Origin: Massilioclostridium coli
Lineage (GTDB): Bacteria; Bacillota; Clostridia; Oscillospirales; Ruminococcaceae
NCBI RefSeq assembly: GCF_900095865.1
Contig: NZ_FMIZ01000007.1
Location: 1,486,530-1,550,529 of the forward strand
DNA: 64,000 bases
Direction: 5' to 3'
Positions 36,501-43,900 of the stretch are shown here, piece by piece. A program made the position numbers and the translations under genes. How positions within the stretch are numbered: the stretch's first letter is position 1; each line of letters begins with the position of its first letter. Under the pieces are notes generated by a model. It saw only the letters and a list, made by a program, of their open reading frames with translations. It had not been told where the DNA came from and did no database searches.

Positions 36501-39499
36501 GCAGAATCAAAATCATAACTGCCATCTTCTTTCACCTTCAAAGAAGATACCAGATAAGCACTAAATCCTGCCCCTTTCAGTAAATCCGCATCTGTCTTTC
36601 CATTATTGGCTGCTTTGATGATCTGAAATGGCTGTTTCATTACCTGTTCCAGCGAAGTACACTCACGCTTCACCTCAGCAGTCATATCACCCTCATAATC
36701 ACAGGAAAGGTCATATTCATTCTCATCTGCCAGATAACCGGTTGGTGGTGTAATCTCTTTCACATAATAACTTCCAAGATACAGCCCGCTGACGGAAGCC
36801 TGTCCATTTTCATCCGTAGTAAGTGTTGCCACCTGATCTCCTGCTTTATACATCACACCGGTTGCACCATCCGGATGGACAATGTTCTCTCTGGCATACA
36901 GTCCATAAACTGCTTTTTCCAGAGTCGCATCTCCCTGCGGAACTGCTTTCTTTGTTTCTGCATCCAGCTTCTGTAAAGAGATCTTTGCTGTCACACGTTC
37001 ATTTTTAAAAGTATGATTAAATGTCACCTTTGCTTCCTTATCGTTTGTATATAAAAAAGCAAACTGGTAAACATCTTCCGTATTTCTCACATATCCTGTT
37101 GGAGCCTGTTCTTCCTTAACTTCATAGGAAAATCCAAGCGGAAGATCTGCACTGAATTTTGCCTTTCCATCTGTTCCAGTGGTTGCCTTTTCAATCAGTG
37201 TGCCTTTCTTTGCAACTACAGTACCGTCCACATTTGTAATGTCACTGGCAGCATAAATTCCAAAAATACCTCCGTTCAGAGGATTTTCTGTATCCTTATC
37301 CTGCTTTGTCACAATAACTTCTGCTTTCTGTCTGTCATTCGTAAAAGTTGTTTCAGAAAATACCACTTCTACATTCTGTCCTGCATAAGCAAGTTTTACT
37401 GTCTTTTCTTCCCCTGCATTATAAAAACCAGACGGAGCCTGTACTTCCTTTACAACATATGTACCAAGATGCAGATTTTTAAGAATTACAGCACCATTGG
37501 AATCTGTTGTCAGGTTCTCCTTTACCAGATCACCTTTACTGTAAACTTTTGTACCATAAGCAGTTGTAATATCTGCTCCGGCATAAACATTATAAACAGC
37601 ACCTTTCTGTCGGCGTTTTTCATATCGGAATGTTGTTCCGTTTTCTGTCACATCGGCACCTGTGAGGACTTCACCCTCTTTATACACAGTAAGCTGTCCA
37701 AGCTGTTCTTCATCCGGAACAGTTACCGTAGTCGTCTTGCTGACTTCCAGCTTCACATTGTAGGCTGTAGCATTAATACGGTAACCGCTTGGTGCAGTAA
37801 TTTCTTTCAGATAAACGGTATCCTGTGTCTTAACGATCTGTGCAGATGCTTCTCCATTCGCATCCGTTGCAGGCAGTTTTGTAATCAGATTCTTACAATC
37901 TGCATCACTGTATAAGCCAAATACAGCTCCGGACAGTTTTGCATTTGCTTTGGAATCCTTTTTAATGACTTTCACACTGGCATACTGTACCCATGTCACT
38001 TTAAAATCCACATACTTTTCATCATCGACACCCTCACCAAATACCAATGCCAAATCCTGTGAACCAGAACCGGTACTGATCTTATAAGCAGAATAATCTT
38101 TTGTGATACTTCCCTTCATTGTCGCGGACCAGCTTCCTGCTACATCACTTACCTGAGTAAGCGGTGCAGACAGATAGAACTTTGTTCCGCCACTGATCAC
38201 TACGGACTCTCCTGCCTTGCTTGTCTTTCCTGTTGTCACATTATGAAGCTTTACTCCACTTGGAAGTTTCATTGTGATACTTTGCAGTTCATCTGCCTTA
38301 AAAGTAATCTCCTTTGTTCTCTGGCTGCTGCCATCTACATAGGCAGTCACATTCGCATCTGAAAAGCTCATCTCAACATCTGGAATATTTGGCTGCGAAA
38401 TACAGTAATTATACAGTTTCATAGCAAGTGTTTTTGCTTTGCTACTTGCACCGGAAAAAGCAGAATCTCCGCTGTTGGCATAAGATGCTGCCAGATGCAC
38501 CAGAATAAATCTTGCTCCTGTACTCAGATTTCCATAGCCATTCTCTTCTGTAAAAAATCCATCATCCCCGGATGCCTTTGTTCCGTAATAGCAGACTTTC
38601 GCAAGTTTCTTACCATCACTCAGCTTGGTAATATCATAAGTTCCACTTCCTGGACTGGATTTTTCCGGCTGAATACAGTAAGCAGTAGCAGAAACACTTC
38701 CAAACTTTACAGTGTACTGATAAGTCAAATAACTTCCGTAACCATAATCAGAATACTGATAGCAGGCTCCTCTTGTCACTGTTACTTTCTTGGTGCTTGT
38801 CGTAGATGCTACCCTTGCCATAAAAGTAACTGATTCCCCTTCATCTAAAGAATAAAGGTCGATTCCTTCCTCGTCAGCCTGTTCCATCACATCAGAAACT
38901 GTCAGTCCAGTTTCTTCGTCTGTTGTTGTTTCTGATTCTTCTGTGAGATCAGTCACTACTTCTGTTTCTGTCTGCCTGTCCGTCTCTTCATCATCTGCAG
39001 TTCCAATATCCTCTGTTTCTCCGGCATTACCTTCACCCGTAGTATTCTCAGAAGTATTTGACATTGTTACGGCTTCCGTTTCCGCTTCCCTTACCGTCAC
39101 ATTTCTGCTGACACGATAAGACGGATTTCCACTGACTGGCTCTACTTTATAAACTGCTTTATAGGTATCTGCCCTGCCTGTATCAAAATCTTCACCTGCT
39201 TCATTCTTCGCTTCATAAAGTTCTATCTTTACCTTGGCATCATTGATTCCCTCTATACCGGAAAAATCAACTTTGATGTCAAAATCAGAACCATATTCCA
39301 CCGTATAATCACTGGCCGTCACAATCTCATCCTCTGCCAGTTTATCCTTCACCGTTTCCAGTTCCGGATACTGAGATTCAAAAGAAGAAGCCGTATTATC
39401 CGGTTCTGCTGCATAAGTTGTAATCGGCTGAAATACTGTGGTTGCAATCGTAAGAACAGACAGCACACCAGACATTACTCTTTTCCAAGATCCTTTCAT
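33509..39499 (-). CDS. Giant thioester/Cna-B surface adhesin with PKTG-type sorting signal
   Basis: A 1996-aa wall-anchored protein, probably an adhesin that stabilises donor-recipient or host contact. It has a signal peptide (residues 1 to about 31, ending TTYAA), an acidic Thr/Glu-rich stretch, then a TQXA-type thioester domain with YCIQP, its Cys near residue 276. Thirteen SpaA/Cna-B-like repeats can be counted, most with Lys near the start and an E[V/I/E]xAPxGY motif near the end, as expected for isopeptide-forming domains. The C-terminus is DAPKTGDNT, a membrane helix, then RKKRKK, a non-canonical LPXTG variant with Ala in place of Leu. No sortase gene is present in the window. It lies between the sigma-like regulator and repA. 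Confidence 0.9.
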   Translation of the reverse strand: MKGSWKRVMSGVLSVLTIATTVFQPITTYAAEPDNTASSFESQYPELETVKDKLAEDEIVTASDYTVEYGSDFDIKVDFSGIEGINDAKVKIELYEAKNEAGEDFDTGRADTYKAVYKVEPVSGNPSYRVSRNVTVREAETEAVTMSNTSENTTGEGNAGETEDIGTADDEETDRQTETEVVTDLTEESETTTDEETGLTVSDVMEQADEEGIDLYSLDEGESVTFMARVASTTSTKKVTVTRGACYQYSDYGYGSYLTYQYTVKFGSVSATAYCIQPEKSSPGSGTYDITKLSDGKKLAKVCYYGTKASGDDGFFTEENGYGNLSTGARFILVHLAASYANSGDSAFSGASSKAKTLAMKLYNYCISQPNIPDVEMSFSDANVTAYVDGSSQRTKEITFKADELQSITMKLPSGVKLHNVTTGKTSKAGESVVISGGTKFYLSAPLTQVSDVAGSWSATMKGSITKDYSAYKISTGSGSQDLALVFGEGVDDEKYVDFKVTWVQYASVKVIKKDSKANAKLSGAVFGLYSDADCKNLITKLPATDANGEASAQIVKTQDTVYLKEITAPSGYRINATAYNVKLEVSKTTTVTVPDEEQLGQLTVYKEGEVLTGADVTENGTTFRYEKRRQKGAVYNVYAGADITTAYGTKVYSKGDLVKENLTTDSNGAVILKNLHLGTYVVKEVQAPSGFYNAGEEKTVKLAYAGQNVEVVFSETTFTNDRQKAEVIVTKQDKDTENPLNGGIFGIYAASDITNVDGTVVAKKGTLIEKATTGTDGKAKFSADLPLGFSYEVKEEQAPTGYVRNTEDVYQFAFLYTNDKEAKVTFNHTFKNERVTAKISLQKLDAETKKAVPQGDATLEKAVYGLYARENIVHPDGATGVMYKAGDQVATLTTDENGQASVSGLYLGSYYVKEITPPTGYLADENEYDLSCDYEGDMTAEVKRECTSLEQVMKQPFQIIKAANNGKTDADLLKGAGFSAYLVSSLKVKEDGSYDFDSAKPVVIGDNGATEIFTDEKGYACSIAIPYGTYVVRETTTPHNYTPVDDFTVSITENNPNTPQTWRVLLDDEFEAKLKIIKKDDETKKAVLQKNTEFKIYNMDTGKYVEQVTTYPTTVKHKSYFTDEDGYLILPQNLKIGHYRIEEVNAPYGYTLNENYYEVDVDSNTAYQMDGTSGDVIIEVSYENHPVKGELNIVKKGEVLDGFKNDFTYQSENLEGAVFEVYAAEDIYTADFQKDDNGNRILEYAAGTLVGTVTTDKDGKAQIADLPLGTYKVVEKTAPDGFVLNEEAQTVTFSYKDQDTAVIEQTAAFDNDRQKVEVSVVKKDAETDAVVAGAEFGLYAKEDILAHENVIVKADTLLGKAVTDEDGNAVFDLDLPFGKYYIRELAAPAGYVSSDETLDVTAAYQGQDVKVVKLASEFKNQPTKITVKKSDITTGVELSGATLTVLDKDKNVIDTWKSVKGEEHLIERLTVGETYTLREEMAPYGYLKAEEITFTVEDTAEIQKVEMKDDVPTGTLIINKKGEFLEKVSALDSVGGWLSHLFEYISGSLKEVTFEVYALEDIKAADGESEDYYKKDDLIATITTDETGVAKLTDLPLGKYYVKEKETANGYVLDGTAREIDLTYRDQDTAEVTYSSDWQNNRQKAEVKVLKKEKDSDRVLEGAVFALCNKEDIVNANGDVILKADTVIEEQATDKEGKLTFTADLPIGYTYYVKETSPAPGFATTDQVQEFTFEYDGADKETLSYEFTFEDEPTVVEITKTSLTDGKELEGAKLEVTDEDGKVVDSWTSGKEAHIIKELVAGKKYTLTETKPADGYVTAESITFTVEDSSKAQKIEMKDDVTKVQISKTDISGKELPGAKLTILDKDGKVVESWTSEEKAHYIEMLPIGEYTLREETAPDGYLVAEDVKFTVKDTGEIQKVVMKDEAKPTETPTETSTETPSETPETTDTPSSTISTDAPKTGDNTPVMFWILLAGLGMIGFGTSAVYLRKKRKK

Positions 39500-39926
39500 T
39501 TCTCAATACCTCACTTTGTTTTATTTTTCTGTTACTGATTTACAGGCTTTCACCTGTCTGATACAATCATAAGCATCACTCCGTTTTAAATTATTTGTGC
39601 GAACATCACTTCTGATAACAGCACAGTCATACGCCGGAGCCTGCATCATGCAAAAGTTCCGGCGCATAGTCTACTGTCATCGCCCGGCGAACCGGGCATA
39701 ACAAAAATAAGGATTGAGCATTTTCCGATCAGAAGAAAACTTTTGCTGGTCGCAGAATGCGTAACTGAGCATCCGCTCCCTTCTGACCTTTTATTCAGTT
39801 ATCAAGGTTCGCCGGATTGGGATTATCTTAAAGATTTTCTTTCAGATGTTTACCTCTCCACTAATTGCAAGTTTCAGAGAGTGTTTGGACGGCAAAAATT
39901 GAAATTTTTTTATTTTTTTCTCAAAA
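39500..39926 (-). promoter_or_regulatory. Structured 427-bp leader upstream of the adhesin
   Basis: No gene is supported here. On the minus strand two stable hairpins stand out: GCCCGG-TTCG-CCGGGC with a UUCG tetraloop (39682-39697) and CGCCGGA/TCCGGCG (39632-39638 with 39658-39664). AACTGA/TCAGTT further upstream could pair as well. The GC-rich block contrasts with its AT-rich surroundings. It may be a long structured 5' leader of the adhesin mRNA. It does not match a riboswitch class I can name. Confidence 0.45.
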
Positions 39927-40568
39927 TCATCTCGGTTCTCCATTTTCATCAAAACTTCTGGATATTTTCATTAATGCTTTATGCACTGCATCAGACACAC
40001 TGCTTCTACTCATTCCATACATACTCGCAATCTGCTTATGCGTTTTCTGTTCCCAGTAAACCTTTTTCAATATCTCCTTTTGTTTTTCCGTCAATACACT
40101 CATCAGCAGTTCAACCATCTGCTCCTGACTGACCTGTTCCTCTATTTTTGTAAGTTTGTCTTCCAGCTCCCCATAATCTTCTGCAATCGCATGATAAGAA
40201 AAACATTTATGGTTACGGTCACGACTTAAACTATTGCTGACAATACGGTCCTCCCCGATCATTAGCAGACTCAGATACCATTCCTTTTCATCAAAGAAAC
40301 TTTCTTCCATCCGGACTGTTTTTCCGTTCATTACCGATTCATACTCATATCGACAGCTACTCACTGGAAAAACCGTTACCCTTCCTGCTGTCTGATACAT
40401 CGCATACCCATTCTGGTACACCGCTACGAGTGCCATTCTCTCTCCGTTTCCAATCTTCTTAGAAGCAACTACCGGAATCTTTCTCTCCTTCAGTAGCTTA
40501 TCCGTAGGTATCTTTTCGTTCTTCTCCGGTGTCTGGATCATTTTCTTTAACTCTCTTAATGTCAGCAT
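39927..40568 (-). CDS. Sigma-70 region-4-like transcription regulator of the ICE
   Basis: A 213-aa protein. The C-terminal 70 residues form a sigma region 4 helix-turn-helix: LLMSVLTEKQKEILKKVYWE, then KTHKQIASMYGMSRSSVSDA and a recognition helix ending HKALMKI. The N-terminal part is an atypical beta-rich domain (NGERMALVAVYQNGYAMYQT) without a clear region 2, so it may be an activator and not a full sigma factor. It lies just upstream of the adhesin and is a candidate regulator of it. AAAGGTGG precedes the start. Confidence 0.85.
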   Translation of the reverse strand: MLTLRELKKMIQTPEKNEKIPTDKLLKERKIPVVASKKIGNGERMALVAVYQNGYAMYQTAGRVTVFPVSSCRYEYESVMNGKTVRMEESFFDEKEWYLSLLMIGEDRIVSNSLSRDRNHKCFSYHAIAEDYGELEDKLTKIEEQVSQEQMVELLMSVLTEKQKEILKKVYWEQKTHKQIASMYGMSRSSVSDAVHKALMKISRSFDENGEPR

Positions 40569-40631
40569 AATTTGCCACCTTTCCTGCCAGAATCGGTGGC
40601 AAAAAGAAAGGCAGCTAAGCTAAATAGACCC

Positions 40632-40664
40632 CGATTCCGCTAATTTTTTTTATTAGCGGAACCG
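40632..40664. repeat. Hairpin upstream of the sigma-like gene
   Basis: Arms CGATTCCGCTAAT and ATTAGCGGAACCG pair over 13 bp with one wobble around a T-rich loop. There is no trailing U-run on the minus strand, so it is more likely an mRNA stability or regulatory element than a terminator. It lies between the 47-aa gene and the sigma-like gene; nothing else is seen in 40569-40731. Confidence 0.5.
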
Positions 40665-40731
40665 AAGTTCCAGCCTGCTGCCTTCTCTATGGAAAACCAT
40701 GGCATAAGTGTTACACCATATTTATCCAGTC

Positions 40732-40875
40732 TTATTTATTTCTATTTGTTACTGATACGGTATCCGTCTTTTTCTCCTTCTCTTTTTGGCGAATTTCCTT
40801 CAATACATCCGAGTAATCTCCAAAAGCATCATAGGGACACATCCGGCGAAATCTCAGTTCTTCTTCCAGTGTCAT
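40732..40875 (-). CDS. 47-aa small protein upstream of the sigma-like gene
   Basis: Starts MTLEEELRFRRMCPYDAFGD at 40875, with AGGAGG (40883-40888) seven nt upstream, and ends in a Lys/Glu-rich tail. A longer frame upstream has no ribosome site and crosses the intergenic region, so the short form is preferred. No named family is recognised. Small ORFs of this kind accompany the regulator genes of such elements. Confidence 0.65.
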   Translation of the reverse strand: MTLEEELRFRRMCPYDAFGDYSDVLKEIRQKEKEKKTDTVSVTNRNK

Positions 40876-41067
40876 CTTCTGTCCTCCTGTTCTTATCAGC
40901 CTGTCTGCTGTTGATGAAATGATTATAAAATAAACATTTTTGCTATACCTCATCAGATGTGGGGAATCTTCATGCTTTCCACCCCACATCTGTGGAATCT
41001 GTAAAAAAGCAAAAAAATACCGCTGCAAACTCTTTATAAAAAAGAATCTGCAACGGCATAAAATTTT

Positions 41068-41418
41068 CTATTCCATCGAGGACAGGCTGTTTATCATCGC
41101 TTTCATTGTTTCCAGTACCACTTTCTGTTTCTTATGTTCCAGCCTCCCCAGTTCAAAAATCAGAGATACGACTTCTGGATTTCTCTCCGGTTCTTCCAAT
41201 TCCAGTAACAACTCATACGGGCTTATTTTCAAGGCATTCACTGTCTTTGCAAAAGTATGTACATCCATAGTGTTCTCCGCATTCTCATATCGGGATATTG
41301 CATTAGAACTTTTGCCAATGATCTGTCCCAGTTCTTCCTGAGAAAGACCACTTTCCCTACGCTTCTCGCTCAGCGAATTTCCAAAGGCAATCCGTTCTTC
41401 TGATCGTATCTCTTTCAA
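41068..41418 (-). CDS. XRE family transcriptional regulator
   Basis: A protein of about 116 residues with a Cro/CI-type helix-turn-helix (SEKRRESGLSQEELGQIIGK, then SSNAISRYENAENTMDV) and a helical C-terminal half (LIFELGRLEHKKQKVVLETM). There is no ATG. A TTG at 41418, about 10 nt after AAAGGGGG, is the best start. A longer reading would begin in the hairpin at 41466-41578 and is rejected. This regulator may control the ICE or its neighbourhood. Behind it lies a strong hairpin with U7 that could control its transcription. Confidence 0.8.
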   Translation of the reverse strand: MKEIRSEERIAFGNSLSEKRRESGLSQEELGQIIGKSSNAISRYENAENTMDVHTFAKTVNALKISPYELLLELEEPERNPEVVSLIFELGRLEHKKQKVVLETMKAMINSLSSME

Positions 41419-41458
41419 ATCGTGCAATACCCCCTTTCTGACATAATCTTCTGAGAAC

Positions 41459-41578
41459 AAAAAAACCGGAATAAACAGCAAAGATTTTACATTCCATGCA
41501 TCATAGGCTTATTAGGCACAACTTCTGTCATCCTCTGCCTATGATGTCTGTGTAAAATACATTTACCGTTTATTCCGG
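41459..41578 (-). ncRNA. Long interrupted hairpin with U7 upstream of the XRE gene (candidate attenuator or structured RNA)
   Basis: Three perfectly complementary blocks nest inside one another: CCGGAATAAAC (41466-41476 with 41568-41578), ATTTTACA (41484-41491 with 41551-41558) and CATCATAGGC (41499-41508 with 41537-41546), around a 28-nt loop. On the minus strand the outer stem is followed by U7 (41459-41465), as in an intrinsic terminator. It could be an attenuator for the XRE gene or the 3' end of a small RNA. Confidence 0.6.
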
Positions 41579-41978
41579 CAGGACACTACACCTGTATCAA
41601 ACGAAATAAACCAAAAGTATCGAACCTCTAAATGTCTGTGAAGTCAAATAATTGTTACGATTAATGCAAATGAATTTTAACACATTTGAAATCTTTTTGT
41701 CCACAAATACACAGTTTTTTCACATAAATTTCCATTTTTAAACATAAAAAAACGGCAAAACATCATGCCTCTTCTGTATAAAGACAATATTCCTGTCTTT
41801 TTACAGATAGCTGCATATGTTTTGCCGGGTTCCTGATGATTCTGTGCCATCTCCAACACGTTCAGCAAACTCTTGAATATCTACGCTGCATCTGAGGATT
41901 CTGCTGTCCAATCTTACAGTTCATAAATATTCTCATTCTTTGCATCCAATATTCTCTTCTGACCATCCATGCTGTCAT
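41579..41978. other. Intergenic region without a supported gene
   Basis: About 400 AT-rich bp. A 63-codon minus-strand frame (41677-41868) has no ribosome site and atypical composition and is not called. A 7-bp hairpin AAAGACA/TGTCTTT (41780-41800) is present. Nothing else is seen. Confidence 0.5.
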
Positions 41979-42224
41979 TCAATCAGAACTCTTACAGTTC
42001 CGAATCACGCCTACCAGATGTGTCATATAACGCTCCAGACGGTCTACATCTTCCTTAGAACGCTTCTTATTCATATCAATGCCAACTACAACACCAAGGT
42101 CTGCAAATGCCGTCAGATCTCTGTGGCATCTCTGACATCTCACTTCTGAATAGGTAAAAATACTTTTCTGAGTTACTTTGCCACATACCGGGCAGGTTAC
42201 AACTAATACATCTTCTTCGCTCAT
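41979..42224 (-). CDS. Small zinc-ribbon protein
   Basis: An 81-aa protein starting MSEEDVLVVTCPVCGKVTQK at 42224, with GGAGG eight nt upstream. Two CxxC pairs (CPVCG and CQRCH) form a probable zinc ribbon. The remainder has GVVVGIDMNKKRSKEDVDRL and a short helical tail. I do not recognise a named family. It is transcribed in the same direction as the XRE gene. Confidence 0.65.
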   Translation of the reverse strand: MSEEDVLVVTCPVCGKVTQKSIFTYSEVRCQRCHRDLTAFADLGVVVGIDMNKKRSKEDVDRLERYMTHLVGVIRNCKSSD

Positions 42225-42412
42225 CAATCAATCCTCCAAGTAATATCTACACATACTATCACTCAAACGGATAAGGGAAATTGAAAACCGTTGATGAGTA
42301 AATAACAGGCGATTCCGCAGCATCGAGCCATGCCACCTGTTATATCCTGTTTTCACTGGGATCTGCTCTGACAATCTCATCGCAACTTACACCTGCTGCC
42401 ATCACTCTGTCA

Positions 42413-43018
42413 TCACTTTTGCAATGACTTAATCACATGAACAGCAACACCTTGAATACTGCAATTCTGCGTGTAAATCTCCGGGTACTTCGGATTCTCC
42501 GGATGCAAATGTACACACCTTCTTTCCGTATCAAGAAAAAATCGCTTCAATGTCGATTCATTCTCCACCAGGGCAACAACAATATCACCGTCCGAAGCTG
42601 TATTCTGCTTCCGGATAACAACCATATCTCCACTGTTGATACCTGCTCCAGTCATAGAATCTCCATTCGCCCGCAAGATAAAGAACTCTCCATCTCCAAA
42701 TAGTGAAACCGGCAGAGAAACATATTCTTCGACATATTCCTCCTCAAGCTGCGGCATACCACAGGACACTGATCCAAGCACCGCCGCCGGTTTTGTATCC
42801 GGAGATAACTTCTCCGTCCTCTCAGTAACAATCTCCCCATTGTGGTAGCGCAACATTCCTCTTTCGTTCATCTCAACGAGGTATCTGTATACTGTACTCT
42901 TGACTATACCGAGCGCATCTGCAATTTCGCTGGTATAAGGTGAACGATGATTCAGCAATAAAAACTTCTCAGCGTAATTCAATATCTGCTGCATTAACTC
43001 TTCGCTCTTATGCCGCAT
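42413..43018 (-). CDS. LexA-type self-cleaving repressor
   Basis: A 201-aa protein with an N-terminal winged helix (SPYTSEIADALGIVKSTVYR) and a C-terminal S24 peptidase domain. Predicted cleavage is at Cys86-Gly87 (SVSCGMPQ), with nucleophile Ser121 in NGDSMTGAG and Lys158 in STLKRF. The layout is that of LexA, whose RecA-stimulated self-cleavage derepresses DNA-damage genes. Whether it is the chromosomal SOS repressor or an element-borne copy cannot be told from this window. Its promoter holds a palindrome that is a likely self-operator. Confidence 0.88.
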   Translation of the reverse strand: MRHKSEELMQQILNYAEKFLLLNHRSPYTSEIADALGIVKSTVYRYLVEMNERGMLRYHNGEIVTERTEKLSPDTKPAAVLGSVSCGMPQLEEEYVEEYVSLPVSLFGDGEFFILRANGDSMTGAGINSGDMVVIRKQNTASDGDIVVALVENESTLKRFFLDTERRCVHLHPENPKYPEIYTQNCSIQGVAVHVIKSLQK

Positions 43019-43035
43019 CTTTTCACCTTACCTTT

Positions 43036-43095
43036 CTATCGGAAACGATACGTTTCTGATAGCTGTATTATACCGAACATATATACGGAAGTCAA
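43036..43095 (-). promoter_or_regulatory. Promoter and operator of the LexA-type gene
   Basis: Minus strand: TTGACT (43090-43095), 17-nt spacer, TATAAT (43067-43072). Just downstream of the -10 is a 12-bp dyad, CTATCGGAAACG-ATA-CGTTTCTGATAG (43036-43062), with one mismatch; the inner GAAACG/CGTTTC is perfect. Its place at the start site indicates autorepression, presumably by the LexA-type protein. Confidence 0.8.
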
Positions 43096-43129
43096 TACAT
43101 TTTCCCAATTTTATCAAACATATTTTCTT

Positions 43130-43372
43130 TTATTCGTCTTCGAACTCCATTTCATTCATTTCTGGAAAATCCAGCAACTCAGAAACAGTCATATTAAACT
43201 CCATAGCAATCTTACGCAAAGTCTTCAGCTTTGGATTCTTTGTTTCTCCCCTCATCATACTATTAAGCGTTGATTGCGTAATTCCTGACAATGTAGCAAG
43301 TTTATTTGTCGTTATCCCTCTCTCAACACACAGATCAGTCAATCTCTTTATTATGGCATCTGAATACGTCAT
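43130..43372 (-). CDS. Small XRE family repressor
   Basis: An 80-aa single-domain HTH protein: AIIKRLTDLCVERGITTNKL, ATLSGITQSTLNSMMRGETK, then LKTLRKIAMEFNMTVSELLD. AAGGAG precedes the start at 43372. It is transcribed divergently from a plus-strand gene at 43522. The shared upstream region holds two matching dyads, so it probably represses one or both promoters. Confidence 0.88.
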   Translation of the reverse strand: MTYSDAIIKRLTDLCVERGITTNKLATLSGITQSTLNSMMRGETKNPKLKTLRKIAMEFNMTVSELLDFPEMNEMEFEDE

Positions 43373-43430
43373 GCAAATTCTCCTTAAATCACAATATATA
43401 TTCAGTATAAAGGATTTTCCTTTCGTTTAT

Positions 43431-43487
43431 TAACGGTGTGCCGTTGACACCTCTGCAAACTGATGATAAATTAACGTTATACCGTTA
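43431..43487. promoter_or_regulatory. Paired operators between the XRE gene and the divergent gene
   Basis: Two dyads of the type TAACG-N6-CGTTR: 43431-43446 (TAACGGTGTGCCGTTG) and 43472-43487 (TAACGTTATACCGTTA). The first overlaps a plus-strand TTGACA (43444-43449); the second covers the region of a weak -10 (TAAATT) and start site. This is a typical repressor arrangement, inferred to be bound by the 80-aa XRE protein. Confidence 0.65.
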
Positions 43488-43521
43488 TTTACTTGCACAA
43501 CTTTAAGGAGGAATTTATCTA

Positions 43522-43855
43522 ATGAGCAAAAAAGAACAGAAACTAAAAAAGAATCTCTATAAGGCACTCACAGAATATTTCATTCATAACAGAAAGTATT
43601 CTGGATCAGCTTGCCTCTTTTCGCATGGAAACAGGATTACCTGCCGCACTCAGACAAGATAAAAAATATCAAAAAGCTCAGAAAAACTGTAATAAAGCCA
43701 ATGAAAAAATGCAGGATCTAAATCTAACTCCCCAGCAATGGGATGCGGTTGATGCCGCTATCACAGCAGAAAACATTGCATCTATAGAATATGTCCGTAT
43801 TGCCTATAAGCAAGGAATCATTGATGCGTTTTCTATTTTACGAGAAACTCTTTAA
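43522..43855 (+). pseudogene. Small conserved protein gene broken by a 1-nt frameshift
   Basis: Starts ATG at 43522 with AAGGAGG upstream (43505-43511) and reads MSKKEQKLKKNLYKALTEYF, then leaves frame at 43591. Dropping one A at 43591 joins it to ESILDQLASFRMETGLPAAL and on to the stop at 43855, giving about 110 residues. The downstream part (TPQQWDAVDAAITAENIASI) is typical of small helical proteins of Firmicute mobile elements. Either the gene is inactivated or the extra base is a sequence error. It is the only plus-strand gene I support. Confidence 0.75.
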
Positions 43856-43900
43856 TATATCCATGTTAATCTAATCACTTGCAAACAATGAAGCAGGGAT

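Larger units (their letters stand above)
1..40875. mobile_element. Tn1549/CTn-like integrative conjugative element (partial)
   Basis: This stretch holds a syntenic conjugation module: RepA-type initiator, PcfB, VirD4-type coupling protein, Maff2, TrbL/VirB6-like, PrgI, VirB4, NlpC/P60 hydrolase, DUF4315, DUF4366, TopB and a methylase/helicase, all on the minus strand. This order is characteristic of Tn1549/CTn2-type elements of gut Firmicutes. A large surface adhesin and a tetracycline-resistance gene are carried along. The ICE relaxase and integrase are not in view and may lie to the left of position 1. The right limit is uncertain; 40,875 is the last gene typical of such elements, and the regulators up to 44.6 kb may also belong. 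Two lesions are visible: the helicase 3' end is lost and the coupling-protein gene is interrupted. Confidence 0.8.

Noticed and set aside
39500-39926. c-di-GMP riboswitch upstream of the adhesin
   Set aside because: The hairpins do not fit the class I or class II consensus I know; described only as a structured leader.
41780-41800. Terminator-like 7-bp hairpin with T-rich 3' side on the plus strand
   Set aside because: No plus-strand gene precedes it; the stem is weak and probably a chance feature of AT-rich DNA.
41677-41868. 63-codon minus-strand ORF
   Set aside because: No ribosome site, unusual composition and no recognisable motif; treated as non-coding.
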